A stretch of DNA of 64,000 nt from Propionibacteriaceae bacterium (GCA_009780915.1 WQZD01000006.1:1-64000), one strand, 5' to 3'. Positions 54,163-63,145 are shown, numbered from the stretch's first letter. Notes: generated from the letters alone by a model not told the origin. Made by a program: numbers and translations.

Positions 54163-55437
54163 ATGATACAGCACATCGACGTCCACCAAATCATCGACGC
54201 CGCCCCGGCGCGGGTCGTGGTGACGCGAGACACCACCGGGGCCGTCCAGGAGGCGTCCTTCGACCTGTCGGGGCTGCCGAGGGTGGACGCCCTCCTGACC
54301 GGGAGGCCCGTCGTGGAGGTGCCCGGGCTGGTCGAGAGGCTGTGCAGCATCTGTCCGGCCGCTCACCACCTCGCCGGCATGCGTGCCCTGGAATCTCTCG
54401 TCGGACACTCGCAGATGACCCCCACCGCCGAGGCCGTGCGTCGTCTGCTCCACCTCGGATCTGTCATCTCCATCCACGTGGTCGGACTGATCATGACTCA
54501 CCCAGCCGAAGCGCTGGTGTTGCGGCGCTTCGCCAAGGCCGCGATGGCCGCCGCCGGTTCACCCGGACACTTCCCTGTCACCGGGGTTCCCGGCGGTGTC
54601 GCCGCGCCCGCCGACCCCGCTCAGCGGGATCTGTGCGCCCAGATGGTCGCTGACGCCCTGGAGGCGGCACGCCGCGTCGCCGCCGCCTGCATGTCGGCGC
54701 CCGTCCCCGAGGATCATTTCACCGGCGCCGACGTGGCCCTGGTCGACGATCAGGGCAACCTGGACCTGTTCGGACAGTTGCTGCGTGCCGTGTCCGCCGA
54801 CGGGACCCCCCTCATCCCCGGGGCTCGCGCCGAGCAGTGGGACGAGTTGGTGGTGGAAGCCGTGCCTGGCGCGCCGGCGCCCAAACCGTACCTCAAGGCC
54901 TTGGGGGCCAGCTCCGGGGCCTATCGGGTCGGGCCCGTGGCCCAACTGCGCATCGGTCCGGTGACCACTCCTGTCGCCCAGGACCTGCAGACTGTCTGGC
55001 TGGCCGGGGCCGGTGGCGCGTCGAGCGCCCGAGCCATCGTCATGGTGCACGCCGTCGAGGCCATCGCCGCCCTTCTCGAGGCGCCGGAACTGGTCGACGG
55101 CCAGACGGGACACCCCTGGCCGGAATCCTTGCCGGAAGCGGTCGGCGTGGGATGGGTGGACGGCGCCCGCGGGCTGCTCGTCCATCGGTACGCGACCACG
55201 GACGACGGCCGGGTACGGGTGGCCACCATCTTGACCCCCACCGCCCAGAACGAGCCGTGGCTGGCCGACTTGCTGCGCACCGCCGTCGAGGACTCCTCCG
55301 GCGACACGATGCGCGCTGGCGTGGAGGATGCCATCCGCGAAGCGGACCCCTGCCTTCCATGCTCGTCGGCGCCAGCCGGTACCATGGATCTCGAAGTCGA
55401 CACCGTGTCGATCGACACTTCCCTCAAAGGACTCTGA
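54163..55437 (+). CDS. Orphan [NiFe] large-subunit-like protein (possible HupK/HoxV-type scaffold)
   Basis: 424 aa, homologous to hydrogenase large subunits but without a small-subunit partner gene nearby. L1 motif LCSICPAAHHLAG keeps both cysteines (C61, C64). L2 motif reads DPCLPCSSA: C397 and C400 are kept but the His three residues on is Ala403, and the chain continues 21 residues with no clear cleavage site. The N-terminal EGH-type motif is missing. HupK/HoxV proteins are large-subunit relatives that hold the Fe(CN)2CO unit during assembly; the location next to hypA and hypC fits that. A sensory or true catalytic role is less likely. Confidence 0.75.
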   Translation: MIQHIDVHQIIDAAPARVVVTRDTTGAVQEASFDLSGLPRVDALLTGRPVVEVPGLVERLCSICPAAHHLAGMRALESLVGHSQMTPTAEAVRRLLHLGSVISIHVVGLIMTHPAEALVLRRFAKAAMAAAGSPGHFPVTGVPGGVAAPADPAQRDLCAQMVADALEAARRVAAACMSAPVPEDHFTGADVALVDDQGNLDLFGQLLRAVSADGTPLIPGARAEQWDELVVEAVPGAPAPKPYLKALGASSGAYRVGPVAQLRIGPVTTPVAQDLQTVWLAGAGGASSARAIVMVHAVEAIAALLEAPELVDGQTGHPWPESLPEAVGVGWVDGARGLLVHRYATTDDGRVRVATILTPTAQNEPWLADLLRTAVEDSSGDTMRAGVEDAIREADPCLPCSSAPAGTMDLEVDTVSIDTSLKGL

Positions 55438-55439
55438 CC

Positions 55440-55697
55440 ATGTGCCTCGCGTTCCCCGTACAGATCACGGACATCACGGCCGGCCCCATGCCCATGGGCC
55501 ATGTGGCGCATGGCGACACCATTGTGTCGTGTTGCTTCGCGTACGTCCCTGAAGCCCAGGTGGGCGACTACGTCCTCATGCAGAGCGGATTCGCGGTCGA
55601 AGTGTTGGATCCCGACGCGGTGGCGCAGTCCTTCGACGCGTTCGCCGACCTCGTCGATCAGGGCCTCAGCAGCCCCTTCACGCTCTCCTGTAGCTGA
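55440..55697 (+). CDS. hypC: HypC/HybG hydrogenase assembly chaperone
   Basis: 85 aa. MCLAFPVQI start with the essential Cys2; VGDYVLMQSGFAVEVLD is the family core. Delivers the Fe(CN)2CO unit with HypD. ATG 55440 lies 2 bp after the large-subunit-like stop. Its 3' end overlaps tatB (opposite strand) by 40 bp. hypD is not next to it. Confidence 0.93.
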   Translation: MCLAFPVQITDITAGPMPMGHVAHGDTIVSCCFAYVPEAQVGDYVLMQSGFAVEVLDPDAVAQSFDAFADLVDQGLSSPFTLSCS

Positions 55698-56254
55698 GTC
55701 ACGTACTCCAGGGCGTTGAGCGGACGTTCGGGTTCCACCGGGTCGGGCTGGGTCGTGGCCATGGCGTCCTGATCTGGCGTCGTCGTGTCCGTGTCGGGGG
55801 CTTCGACGTGCGCGGCCTGTGCGAGGGCGGGTGTGCTGGCGGTCTGCGCGGGGGTGGTGGCAGGCTGTACGGGAGTGGGGGTCTGCGCGGGCGTGGCGAT
55901 CGCGGACGGCCTACGCGGGGTCGTACCCGTCTGAAGCTGGAGTCGGGCGACCTCGGTGCGCATCCCCTCCATTTCGGCGCGCAGGGAGTCCATCTCCGCC
56001 TGGACGTCATCGGGCAAGATCTGCTTGATGAGGTTTTTAGGCCTCAGGTCGTCCAGTCCCAAGTCGCCCAAGTCCGTCCCCAGTTCTGTTTTGATCTGGT
56101 CTGTGGCGCTGTTGGCCACATTACGGAGAAAACGTATGATCTTGGCCGCTTTCTTGGCCAAGGGCGGCACCCTCTCGGGGCCGAGCAAGACCGCAGCCAG
56201 GACGATGAGGCCAAGCAGTTCGCCTGTGCCGATGTCCAGGAACATGGGGGTCAT
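55658..56254 (-). CDS. tatB: Sec-independent protein translocase TatB
   Basis: 198 aa. N-terminal span and amphipathic helix: MTPMFLDIGTGELLGLIVLAAVLLGPERVPPLAKKAAKIIRFL. An acidic middle with a possible coiled coil (AEMDSLRAEMEGMRTEVARLQ) and a Pro/Thr/Ala-rich linker follow, ending LNALEYVTQLQESVKGLLRP. The long C-terminus is unusual but seen in actinobacteria. ATG 56254 has TACACT seven nt upstream and no Shine-Dalgarno. Divergent from tatA-tatC. Confidence 0.9.
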   Translation of the reverse strand: MTPMFLDIGTGELLGLIVLAAVLLGPERVPPLAKKAAKIIRFLRNVANSATDQIKTELGTDLGDLGLDDLRPKNLIKQILPDDVQAEMDSLRAEMEGMRTEVARLQLQTGTTPRRPSAIATPAQTPTPVQPATTPAQTASTPALAQAAHVEAPDTDTTTPDQDAMATTQPDPVEPERPLNALEYVTQLQESVKGLLRP

Positions 56255-56261
56255 GGGTCCA

Positions 56262-56267
56262 AGTGTA
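56262..56267 (-). promoter_or_regulatory. -10 box of a leaderless tatB transcript
   Basis: TACACT then TGGACCC then ATG on the minus strand; 15 of 16 bases match the mauE start. Confidence 0.5.
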
Positions 56268-56447
56268 GCGTGTGACTCTAGAGGGCACCCGGGGGCTGTG
56301 ATGTGGGGCAGGGCACCCGACGTTATGCGTGGCCGTCAATGGGATATCTCTCAAGGCGTCATCAGCCTTGCCTTCCCCTGTGGTGTGAGCGTGGTAATAT
56401 CGAACCTCAATGAAGAGCGACTTGCTCGGCCGTGACGGAGGAATGAC

Positions 56448-56708
56448 ATGCGCTTTGGGTGGCAGGAACTAGTTATTATTTTGGTGATCGTCGTGATCAT
56501 CTTCGGTGGATCGAAAATCGCTGGCCTCGGCAAGTCCAGCGGGCGTGCGATCCGCGAGTTCAAGGAAGAGTTGAAGGGCCTGGACACGGGCAAGGACGAC
56601 TCGTCCGACCACACGGGCATCGCCTCGAACCAGGCTCAGGACCAGGCTGGCCTCACACAGCAGTCTCCTGCTGACACCACGCCCCCGGGGCAGACTGACC
56701 TGCGCTGA
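56448..56708 (+). CDS. tatA: Sec-independent protein translocase TatA
   Basis: 86 aa. Span WQELVIILVIVVIIFGGSKI with the FG hinge, amphipathic helix LGKSSGRAIREFKEELKG, polar Gln/Asp-rich tail. ATG after GGAGGAA; possible -10 TAATAT at 56395-56400. Forms the pore with TatC and is needed to export the Tat-tagged hydrogenase dimer. Confidence 0.95.
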   Translation: MRFGWQELVIILVIVVIIFGGSKIAGLGKSSGRAIREFKEELKGLDTGKDDSSDHTGIASNQAQDQAGLTQQSPADTTPPGQTDLR

Positions 56709-56722
56709 CGGAGCGTCCGTTC

Positions 56723-57589
56723 GTGCCCGCAAAGAAACCGCGTTTCGCGTGGCTGCGACCGCCGAAAGCCGGGCAGTTCGGCTCGATGACGCTGCTCGAC
56801 CACTTGCGTGAGTTGCGGTATCGGTTCCTGGTTGTGATGGCGGCCATCATCGTGACGACGCTCGTCGCCATGATCTTCGAGTCGCAGTTGCTCGGCCTCG
56901 TCCTGTGGCCGATCCAGCAAGCCGTGGAAATGTACCAGCAGTCCCGCCCGGGCGCACAGGTCGAGATGATCACCCAGGGCGTGACCGCGGGGTTCTCCCT
57001 GTACTTCCGCGTGTGCTTCGTGGCCGGGTTCATCGCGGCCTGCCCGATCTGGCTGTACCAACTGTGGCGCTTCATCGTCCCCGCGCTGAAGTTCAAAGAG
57101 CGGAAGACTGCCGGGCAGTTCCTCGGTGTGGCCATCCCCCTCTTCCTTCTCGGTGTGGCGTTCGGGTACTTCATCTGCCCGCGCGGCTTCGCCATGATGC
57201 TCACCTTCAACCCGCCCTCCGTGGTGAACCTCAACGATGTCGCCGGGTTCATGAGCTTCGAGCTTCGGCTCCTCCTCCTCTTCGGGCTGGCCTTCCAACT
57301 TCCCGTCCTCTTGGTGAGCCTGAACCGGATCGGCCTGGTGTCCGGGGCGACACTGGGCAAGTTCCGATCCCCGGCCGTCGTCTTGATCGGCATTTTCGCG
57401 GCTCTGGCCACCCCCACGACGGACGCTCTGACGATGCTGGTCCTCATGGTTCCGATGGTCATCATGTACCTCGTCGCCGAGGCCATGTGCCGTGCCAACG
57501 ACAAGCGTGTCGCCGCCCTCATGGACGGCAAGGAGCCCGCCCTGTCCCCCCTGGCCCGAATACGTCGCCGTCTCGCCTCCCACACATAG
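56723..57589 (+). CDS. tatC: Sec-independent protein translocase TatC
   Basis: 288 aa with six spans. Signature MTLLDHLRELRYRFLVVM, FxxP-type residues around PIWLYQLWRFIVPALKFKERK, and FGLAFQLPVLLVSLNRIGLV. GTG start 14 bp after tatA. Recognises twin-arginine signals such as that of the small subunit. Confidence 0.96.
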   Translation: MPAKKPRFAWLRPPKAGQFGSMTLLDHLRELRYRFLVVMAAIIVTTLVAMIFESQLLGLVLWPIQQAVEMYQQSRPGAQVEMITQGVTAGFSLYFRVCFVAGFIAACPIWLYQLWRFIVPALKFKERKTAGQFLGVAIPLFLLGVAFGYFICPRGFAMMLTFNPPSVVNLNDVAGFMSFELRLLLLFGLAFQLPVLLVSLNRIGLVSGATLGKFRSPAVVLIGIFAALATPTTDALTMLVLMVPMVIMYLVAEAMCRANDKRVAALMDGKEPALSPLARIRRRLASHT

Positions 57590-57643
57590 GACATCTACGC
57601 AGGCCACCGTTGGGGTGGTCAAGTGTTGGGACTGGCGAGCGTT

Positions 57644-58002
57644 GGGGGCGTGAACTGTCGGTTTTCAGTGGTAAATGAACAGTTCGTGCCCCCCGGATTT
57701 TCGTGGGGGCGTGAACTGTCGGTTTTCGGGGTTGATATGCACGGTTCGTGCTCCCGGGGTGGACGGAGGGACGGTTCGTGCTCCCGTGGTGGACGGAGGG
57801 ACGGTTCGTGCCTCCGGACTGCTCGGGGATGGGGTTGTGTGCGTTGGGGGCGTGAACTGTCGGTTTTCGCTGGTAAACGAACAGTTCGTGCCCCCCGGAT
57901 TTTCATGGGGGCGTGAACTGTCGGTTTTCGGGGTCGATATGCACGGTTCGTGCCCCCGGGACGTACGGAGTGACAGTTCATGCCCCCGGGACAGTCCGGG
58001 GG
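57644..58002. repeat. Palindromic repeat array between tatC and the nickel permease
   Basis: Ten or more copies of GGGGGCGTGAACTGT or its partner ACAGTTCGTGCCCCC (some ACGGTTCGTGCTCCC) alternate in 60-61 bp and 30 bp units. A ~120-bp pair of units at 57644-57764 recurs almost unchanged at 57846-57966. Adjacent copies can fold into 13-15 bp stems. The convergent 419-bp gap has no supported gene. Confidence 0.85.
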
Positions 58003-58008
58003 ACCGGC

Positions 58009-59094
58009 CTACGACGACGGCGACGTGGTTGTGAGCGACGTGTCCGCTTCTCGGTGAGCCGCTTTACGTCGAGAGCGCAGGAAGACCACAACGGCGACCA
58101 CGACGAAGATCCCCGCGAGGATGAAGCCGATCCACTGGAGATCGAAGGCGCCGAGGGACGCCAAGGGGCCGCTGGTGATGTGGAAGGTGCCGCTGAGCAG
58201 GGTGGCGAGTTCGACGACGCCGATGCCCAGGGCGAAGACGATCGAGACTCCGGTGACGACCATGTTGTAGTACAGCTTGCGACCGGGCTGGTCGAAAGCC
58301 CAGTGATAGACGTGGTTCATGAAGACCCCGTCGATGGTGTCGAGGAGCGCCATGCCGGCAGCGAAGATGAGGGGGAGGGCCAAGATGGCGTACCACGGCA
58401 GTGTCATGGCCGCCGCCGTACCCGTCAGGGCCAGGAGGCCCACCTCGGTGGCGGTGTCGAAGCCCAGTCCGAAGAGGACGCCCACGGGGTAGATCTGCCA
58501 GGGCTTGCGGATGGCCCGGAACCGCCCGGCGAACAGCCGCGCGATGGCGCCCTGGTTGACCAGTTGCTCGTCGTCGATGCGCTCTCCTTGGCGCACGCGG
58601 CGCACGAGCCCTGCGGTGCCGATGAAGGACCCGAGGTTGACGATGGCCAGGATGATCAGGAAGGTGGCCGACACGATCAGGCCGAAGGTGCCGAAGATCT
58701 CACGGATATGGGTGCCGTCGTCGAATTGGTCAGCCAGGACCCGTACGCCGAACGCCAGCAGGAGGCAGACCACGAAGACGACCGTGGAGTGGCCCAGGGA
58801 GAACCAGAAGCCGACGGAGACGGGTCGTTGCCCGCTCTGGACCAGCGACCGGGTCGTGTTGTCGATGGCGGCGATGTGGTCGGCGTCGAAGGCGTGCCGC
58901 AAGCCCAGGGCGTACACCGTCACGCCCAGGCCGACACCGAAGACCGCTCCGGCCGCGTTGGGGAAGTGATGGGTGGCCGCGAGCAGCACCAGGGTGCCCC
59001 AGCCCACGACATGGAGGGCCAGGATGACCACAGCCATCCCCGTCAAGCTGCGGCGTCTGCTCATGGTCGCCCGTGGCGCGGTGGTCTTCAGCAT
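58009..59094 (-). CDS. High-affinity nickel permease, NiCoT family
   Basis: 361 aa with eight or so spans. NiCoT signatures: GLRHAFDADHIAAIDNTTR (the metal-site H-A-x4-D-H), GFWFSLGHSTVVF and LGFDTATEVGLLAL. Supplies Ni2+ for the active site. It starts 7 bp after hypB and ends within the last repeat unit region. ATG 59064 is an alternative start. Confidence 0.94.
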   Translation of the reverse strand: MLKTTAPRATMSRRRSLTGMAVVILALHVVGWGTLVLLAATHHFPNAAGAVFGVGLGVTVYALGLRHAFDADHIAAIDNTTRSLVQSGQRPVSVGFWFSLGHSTVVFVVCLLLAFGVRVLADQFDDGTHIREIFGTFGLIVSATFLIILAIVNLGSFIGTAGLVRRVRQGERIDDEQLVNQGAIARLFAGRFRAIRKPWQIYPVGVLFGLGFDTATEVGLLALTGTAAAMTLPWYAILALPLIFAAGMALLDTIDGVFMNHVYHWAFDQPGRKLYYNMVVTGVSIVFALGIGVVELATLLSGTFHITSGPLASLGAFDLQWIGFILAGIFVVVAVVVFLRSRRKAAHREADTSLTTTSPSS

Positions 59095-59101
59095 GGGACG
59101 C

Positions 59102-59923
59102 TCAGACCGTGACCAGGGGCTCGCAAGCCCAGTCGATCCATTCCTGGATGCCTTCGCCAGTCTTGGCGGACGTCAGGAAGAGTTTCGCGGTCGGGTTGAC
59201 GGCGCGTACGTTGTCCAGGAAGAGGTCCATGTCGAAATCGAGGTACGGCAGGAGGTCCACCTTGTTGATGATGACCGCGTCGACACTGCGGAACATCACC
59301 GGGTACTTCAGCGGCTTGTCCTCGCCTTCGGGCACGGACGCGATCATGGCGCGGCGGTGCGCGCCCACGTCGAACTCGGCCGGGCACACGAGGTTGCCGA
59401 CGTTCTCGATCAGCAACAGGTCGAGGTCGTCAAGGTCCAGGCCCTTGAGGGCGTGGGCGACCATCGGCGCGTCCAGGTGGCACTCGCCCCCGAATCCGGC
59501 GCCGGTGTTCAGCAGGGAGATCTGGGCGCCGACGCCTCGCAGGCGGTCGGCGTCGATGGAGGTCTCGATGTCGCCCTCGACGATCCCGCAGCGCACGCGG
59601 CCCTCCAAGGCGGCCAGGGTCTTGGCCAGCAGAGTGGTCTTGCCCGCGCCGGGGGAGCTCATGAGGTTGATGGCGGTGACACCGGCCGCGTCCAGGAGGG
59701 CACGGTTGGCGGCGGCCGCCCGGTCGTTCTCGTCGAAGATGCGCTCGAGCACGTCGATGCGTTCCCCGCCGGTCTCGTACCCGGTGTGGTCGCCGATCAG
59801 TTCGGCGCGCTCTGCGTCCATGTGATGGTCGTGGTCGTGCCCATGCTCATGGTCATGGTCATGGTCGTGCTCATGGTCGTGCTCATGGATCGTGCCGTCC
59901 TCATGGCGGTGGAACCGTCCCAT
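59102..59923 (-). CDS. hypB: HypB nickel-inserting GTPase with His-rich storage region
   Basis: 273 aa. Residues 5-34 are His/Asp/Glu repeats (14 or more His) that can store nickel. GTPase: P-loop MSSPGAGKTTLL, GECHLDAPMV metal site with Cys and His, DLLLIENVGNLVCP and INKVDLL. Overlaps hypA by 23 nt upstream. Works with HypA to load Ni. Confidence 0.96.
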   Translation of the reverse strand: MGRFHRHEDGTIHEHDHEHDHDHDHEHGHDHDHHMDAERAELIGDHTGYETGGERIDVLERIFDENDRAAAANRALLDAAGVTAINLMSSPGAGKTTLLAKTLAALEGRVRCGIVEGDIETSIDADRLRGVGAQISLLNTGAGFGGECHLDAPMVAHALKGLDLDDLDLLLIENVGNLVCPAEFDVGAHRRAMIASVPEGEDKPLKYPVMFRSVDAVIINKVDLLPYLDFDMDLFLDNVRAVNPTAKLFLTSAKTGEGIQEWIDWACEPLVTV

Positions 59924-60263
59924 CTGAATCCTCCAGTACTAATGATCTGACAATGAATTCTTCTCCGCTGACGACGTCGACGGAGGCGCTCGCGCAAGTC
60001 GCGCATTTCAGTATAGCCAGTCCTGCCAGCTGAGTCTGGGCCCCGCAGTCCCGGCAGGACAAGGTCCCGGGCAGATAACGGATGTCCAGTCGGCTTCCGT
60101 CGAGGGGAGTCGCCTGGCTCACGATGGACCAGCAATAGGTCAGAGTCTCGGGGACGACTTGGCGCAACTGGCCCACATCGAGTTCGACGACAGCCACTTT
60201 CTTGCCGTCTGCCGCACGCTCGGCGATCGTGGCGATCGAGCGGCACAGTGCCAATTCGTGCAT
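59901..60263 (-). CDS. hypA: HypA nickel chaperone (second copy)
   Basis: 120 aa. MHELALCRS N-terminus with nickel-binding His; zinc motif CRDCGA ... CATCAS. Closer to textbook HypA than the copy at 53.8 kb and cotranscribed with hypB and the nickel permease. Divergent from hypF across 114 bp. Confidence 0.94.
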   Translation of the reverse strand: MHELALCRSIATIAERAADGKKVAVVELDVGQLRQVVPETLTYCWSIVSQATPLDGSRLDIRYLPGTLSCRDCGAQTQLAGLAILKCATCASASVDVVSGEEFIVRSLVLEDSDGTVPPP

Positions 60264-60363
60264 GTCCTCCTCTTCCCGTGTCTGCTCCCCTCATCCTACG
60301 AGTGGGCGCAACCGTACGGCCAGCGATCGGGGGCGGGACCTGGTCCGCGTCGCGAGGCGGTGC

Positions 60364-60369
60364 TACGCT
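60364..60369 (+). promoter_or_regulatory. -10 box of a leaderless hypF transcript
   Basis: TACGCT lies 8 nt before GTG 60378; no Shine-Dalgarno. Confidence 0.35.
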
Positions 60370-60377
60370 CACCTACT

Positions 60378-62795
60378 GTGACCCGCCCACGATCTGACGA
60401 CGACTCCTCGCGCCGTGACACTGCCGGAACCGCCAGCGATGCCCGCTCACGCGCATCCGGGGTGGTGCGTCGCCAGGTGACCATCACGGGGGTGGTCCAG
60501 GGCGTGGGCTTCCGGCCCCACGTGGCCAGGGTCGCGTCCCGGTACGAGATCACCGGCCTGTGCGGCAACGACGATAATTCTGTCTTCATCGAGGCGCAGG
60601 GCGAGGTGGACCAAGTCCAGGGTTTCTGCGACGCCGTGGTGGACGAGGCGCCTCCGATGGCGAGCGTCGTGTCGGTACGGACGGTCGAGATGGACCCCCT
60701 CGCGGACGAGTCCCAGTTCACCATCGTGGCGTCCCGGCGCGCGGCGGGGGCGTTGACGCTCGTCCCCGCCGACACGGCCGTGTGCGCCGACTGCCTGGCC
60801 GACATCCGCGACCCGGGCAACCGGCGGCACGGATACCCCTTCACCACATGCACCAATTGCGGGCCTCGGCTGTCCATCATCCGGGACGTGCCGTACGACC
60901 GCCCGTCGACGACCATGGCGAGGTTCGAGATGTGCCCGGCGTGCCGCCGGGAGTACGAGGACCCTGCGGACCGGCGCTACCACGCCCAACCCATCTCCTG
61001 CTTCGACTGCGGGCCCGACCTGTGGCTGGAGATGGTCTCCGCCCCTGACGGGGGGGCCGGTGAACGCGCTCCCGCCCGCCCCGAGGGCGACACACGTGAC
61101 CGTCGCGAGAGGTTCGCCTCCACGATCGCCCACGCCCGAGACCTGCTGCGACAGGGGAAGATACTGGCCGTCAAGGGGATCGGCGGGTTCACCTTGATGT
61201 GCGACGCCCGGAACGAGGAAGCCGTAGCGACCCTGCGCGCTCGCAAACGTCGACCGGGTAAGCCCCTGGCCGTCATGGCCGGATCGGTCGACGCCGCACG
61301 TCTCCAAGCCGATGTCACCCCGGGGCAGGCACGCGCCCTGACCGGCCGCGAGGCGCCGATCGTCCTGGCCCCGATGGCCGACACGTACGACCTGGCGCCC
61401 AGCGTGGCGCCCGGGTTGGACGACATCGGCGTCATGCTCGCGTACGCCCCGGTGCACCGCCTCCTCCTCGACGAGACCGACATCCTGGTCGCCACCTCCG
61501 CCAACTCCTCGGCCAAGCCCTTGACGTACCTCAACGAGGACGCCAGGCGAGACCTCTCCGGGATCGTCGACGCCTTCCTCATGCACGACCGGGACATCCA
61601 CGTCCCCGTGGAGGACTCGGTGGTCATGGCCGACGCCGACCAGATCCGGCCCATCCGCCGAAGCCGTGGGTACGCCCCTCTGCCCGTCTTCCTGGGCGGG
61701 TCGGACCACACCGTGCTGGCGGTCGGCGCCGAACTCAAGAACACCTTCGCCCTGACCCGCGACTCCATGGCTTTCGTCTCCGCCCATATCGGCGACATGG
61801 GCTCTCTGGAGACCCAGCGGGCCTACGAGAAGTCCGTCGATCAGATGCTGTCCGCCCATCGGCGTACCCCAGAACTCGTCGTCGTGGACAAGCATCCCGG
61901 CTATGCGACCCACACATGGGGTCTTCGGCGGGCCGAGCGGTGGGGGGTTCCCGTGCTGGAGGTGCAACACCACCACGCCCACGCCCTGTCCTTGGTCGCG
62001 GAGGGCGATCTTCCCCTCCCGGCGACATGCGTCGTCCTCGACGGCACCGGGTACGGCGACGACGGCACGGTGTGGGGTGGGGAGGTCCTGAACCTGGGGG
62101 AGGACCCCCTGGACGTCGCCCGCGTCGGGCACCTGCCCGGATTCTGGCTGCCCGGAGGGGACGCGGCTGTGCGCCACCCCTGGAGGTCCGCCCTGGGCCT
62201 GCTGGGGGAGTACGGCATCGACCCGACGGATGTGGCGGCGTGGGGACGGATGAGCGAGTCCCCCGGGTGGCCCACGCCCGAGGACTTGGCTCTCGTCGAG
62301 TCTCAACTGCGCAACCAGGTCAACATCGTGCGCACCACGAGCACAGGGCGCCTCTTCGACGCGGCCGCATCCCTGCTCGGGGTGTGCCACCAGGTGACGT
62401 ACGAGGCTCAGGCGGCCATGGAACTGGAGACGGCCGCGCGTCGGTGCGCCCACACGAACCACCCGGTCGCGGACACCGTCGAGGACATGGTCCACCACAT
62501 GCTGCGTGGCATGAGAGACCGCGTCCCGGTCCCGTGTCTGGCACGCGGCTTCCACGCCAGTCTCGCCCGTGTCCTGACACGACTGGTCGAGGAGTCTGGT
62601 CCCGTGTCCCGGGTCGTCGGCCTGACCGGCGGGGTGTTCGCCAACCGGCTGCTGACCGCCGACCTGACATCCGCCCTGGCCGCCCACGGCTTCCAGGTGG
62701 TCCAACACCGGGTCGTCCCCGCCAACGACGGCGGCTTGTCCCTGGGACAAGCGCTGGCCGGGGTCCAGTGGCTGAGGGATTCCTCGGGTTCCTGA
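60378..62795 (+). CDS. hypF: Carbamoyltransferase HypF
   Basis: 805 aa; makes the carbamoyl group that becomes the CN ligands. Domains: acylphosphatase (TGVVQGVGFRPHVARVA), two zinc fingers (CADCLADI ... TTCTNCGPR; CPACRREY ... SCFDCGP), YrdC-like (GIGGFTLMCDARNEEAVATLRARKRRPGKPLAVMAG) and Kae1-like with VQHHHAHALSLVAEG. GTG 60378 fits the -10 box and family N-terminus; the frame is open upstream to 60159. Confidence 0.95.
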   Translation: MTRPRSDDDSSRRDTAGTASDARSRASGVVRRQVTITGVVQGVGFRPHVARVASRYEITGLCGNDDNSVFIEAQGEVDQVQGFCDAVVDEAPPMASVVSVRTVEMDPLADESQFTIVASRRAAGALTLVPADTAVCADCLADIRDPGNRRHGYPFTTCTNCGPRLSIIRDVPYDRPSTTMARFEMCPACRREYEDPADRRYHAQPISCFDCGPDLWLEMVSAPDGGAGERAPARPEGDTRDRRERFASTIAHARDLLRQGKILAVKGIGGFTLMCDARNEEAVATLRARKRRPGKPLAVMAGSVDAARLQADVTPGQARALTGREAPIVLAPMADTYDLAPSVAPGLDDIGVMLAYAPVHRLLLDETDILVATSANSSAKPLTYLNEDARRDLSGIVDAFLMHDRDIHVPVEDSVVMADADQIRPIRRSRGYAPLPVFLGGSDHTVLAVGAELKNTFALTRDSMAFVSAHIGDMGSLETQRAYEKSVDQMLSAHRRTPELVVVDKHPGYATHTWGLRRAERWGVPVLEVQHHHAHALSLVAEGDLPLPATCVVLDGTGYGDDGTVWGGEVLNLGEDPLDVARVGHLPGFWLPGGDAAVRHPWRSALGLLGEYGIDPTDVAAWGRMSESPGWPTPEDLALVESQLRNQVNIVRTTSTGRLFDAAASLLGVCHQVTYEAQAAMELETAARRCAHTNHPVADTVEDMVHHMLRGMRDRVPVPCLARGFHASLARVLTRLVEESGPVSRVVGLTGGVFANRLLTADLTSALAAHGFQVVQHRVVPANDGGLSLGQALAGVQWLRDSSGS

Positions 62796-62957
62796 CGTGG
62801 TGCCGAGCCGCCGACCTGTGTGCGCTCCACCCGTGTGCGCTCCCTTGGCGCGTGATCCTGGACGATCATGCGAGCGCCATCAGCTCTGTCAAGGGAATAC
62901 GTCACGAGGGCCTGTGTGGAGGCCGTCCGGGTCTGGGTGGTGTTGAGCGGGGGCTGT

Positions 62958-62963
62958 TATACT
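62958..62963 (+). promoter_or_regulatory. Possible -10 box upstream of the hypE small ORF
   Basis: TATACT in the 221-bp hypF-to-small-ORF spacer; no good -35. A short stem (AGGGC/GCCCT) follows before the Shine-Dalgarno. Confidence 0.4.
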
Positions 62964-63016
62964 CGCATGTCGAAAAGGGCTTGGGCCCTCACTCATCACT
63001 CAAGGAGGCCGATCTG

Positions 63017-63145
63017 ATGCGCGGTGCTGGACCCGGGTCGTTCCGGGAGCTGACCCGTGAGATCGGTGAGCCCACCACCCCCGTACGATATCGTATTGAA
63101 CCCGCCCCATCGGAGGCGGCCACACTGACAGGACCCAGGCTATGA
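63017..63145 (+). CDS. 42-aa small ORF coupled to hypE
   Basis: ATG 63017 has a near-perfect AAGGAGG (63002-63008) and the TGA overlaps the hypE ATG (ATGA). Translation begins MRGAGPGSFRELTREIGEP, ends ATLTGPRL and has no Cys or membrane span. It may be a leader that couples hypE translation, or a small hydrogenase-assembly protein. No homologue is recognised. Confidence 0.55.
   Translation: MRGAGPGSFRELTREIGEPTTPVRYRIEPAPSEAATLTGPRL

Noticed and set aside
57623..57981. Short proteins encoded across the repeat array
   Set aside because: Open frames on both strands simply translate the repeats; no ribosome-binding sites or family features.
57644..58002. CRISPR array
   Set aside because: Repeats are palindromic, alternate in orientation, lack unique spacers of even length, and no cas genes are present.
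60159..60377. N-terminal extension of HypF
   Set aside because: It would run antisense over hypA; family homology begins after GTG 60378.
61916..63016. Long plus-strand frame overlapping hypF in another frame
   Set aside because: Only its last 42 codons, outside hypF and with their own Shine-Dalgarno, are credible.
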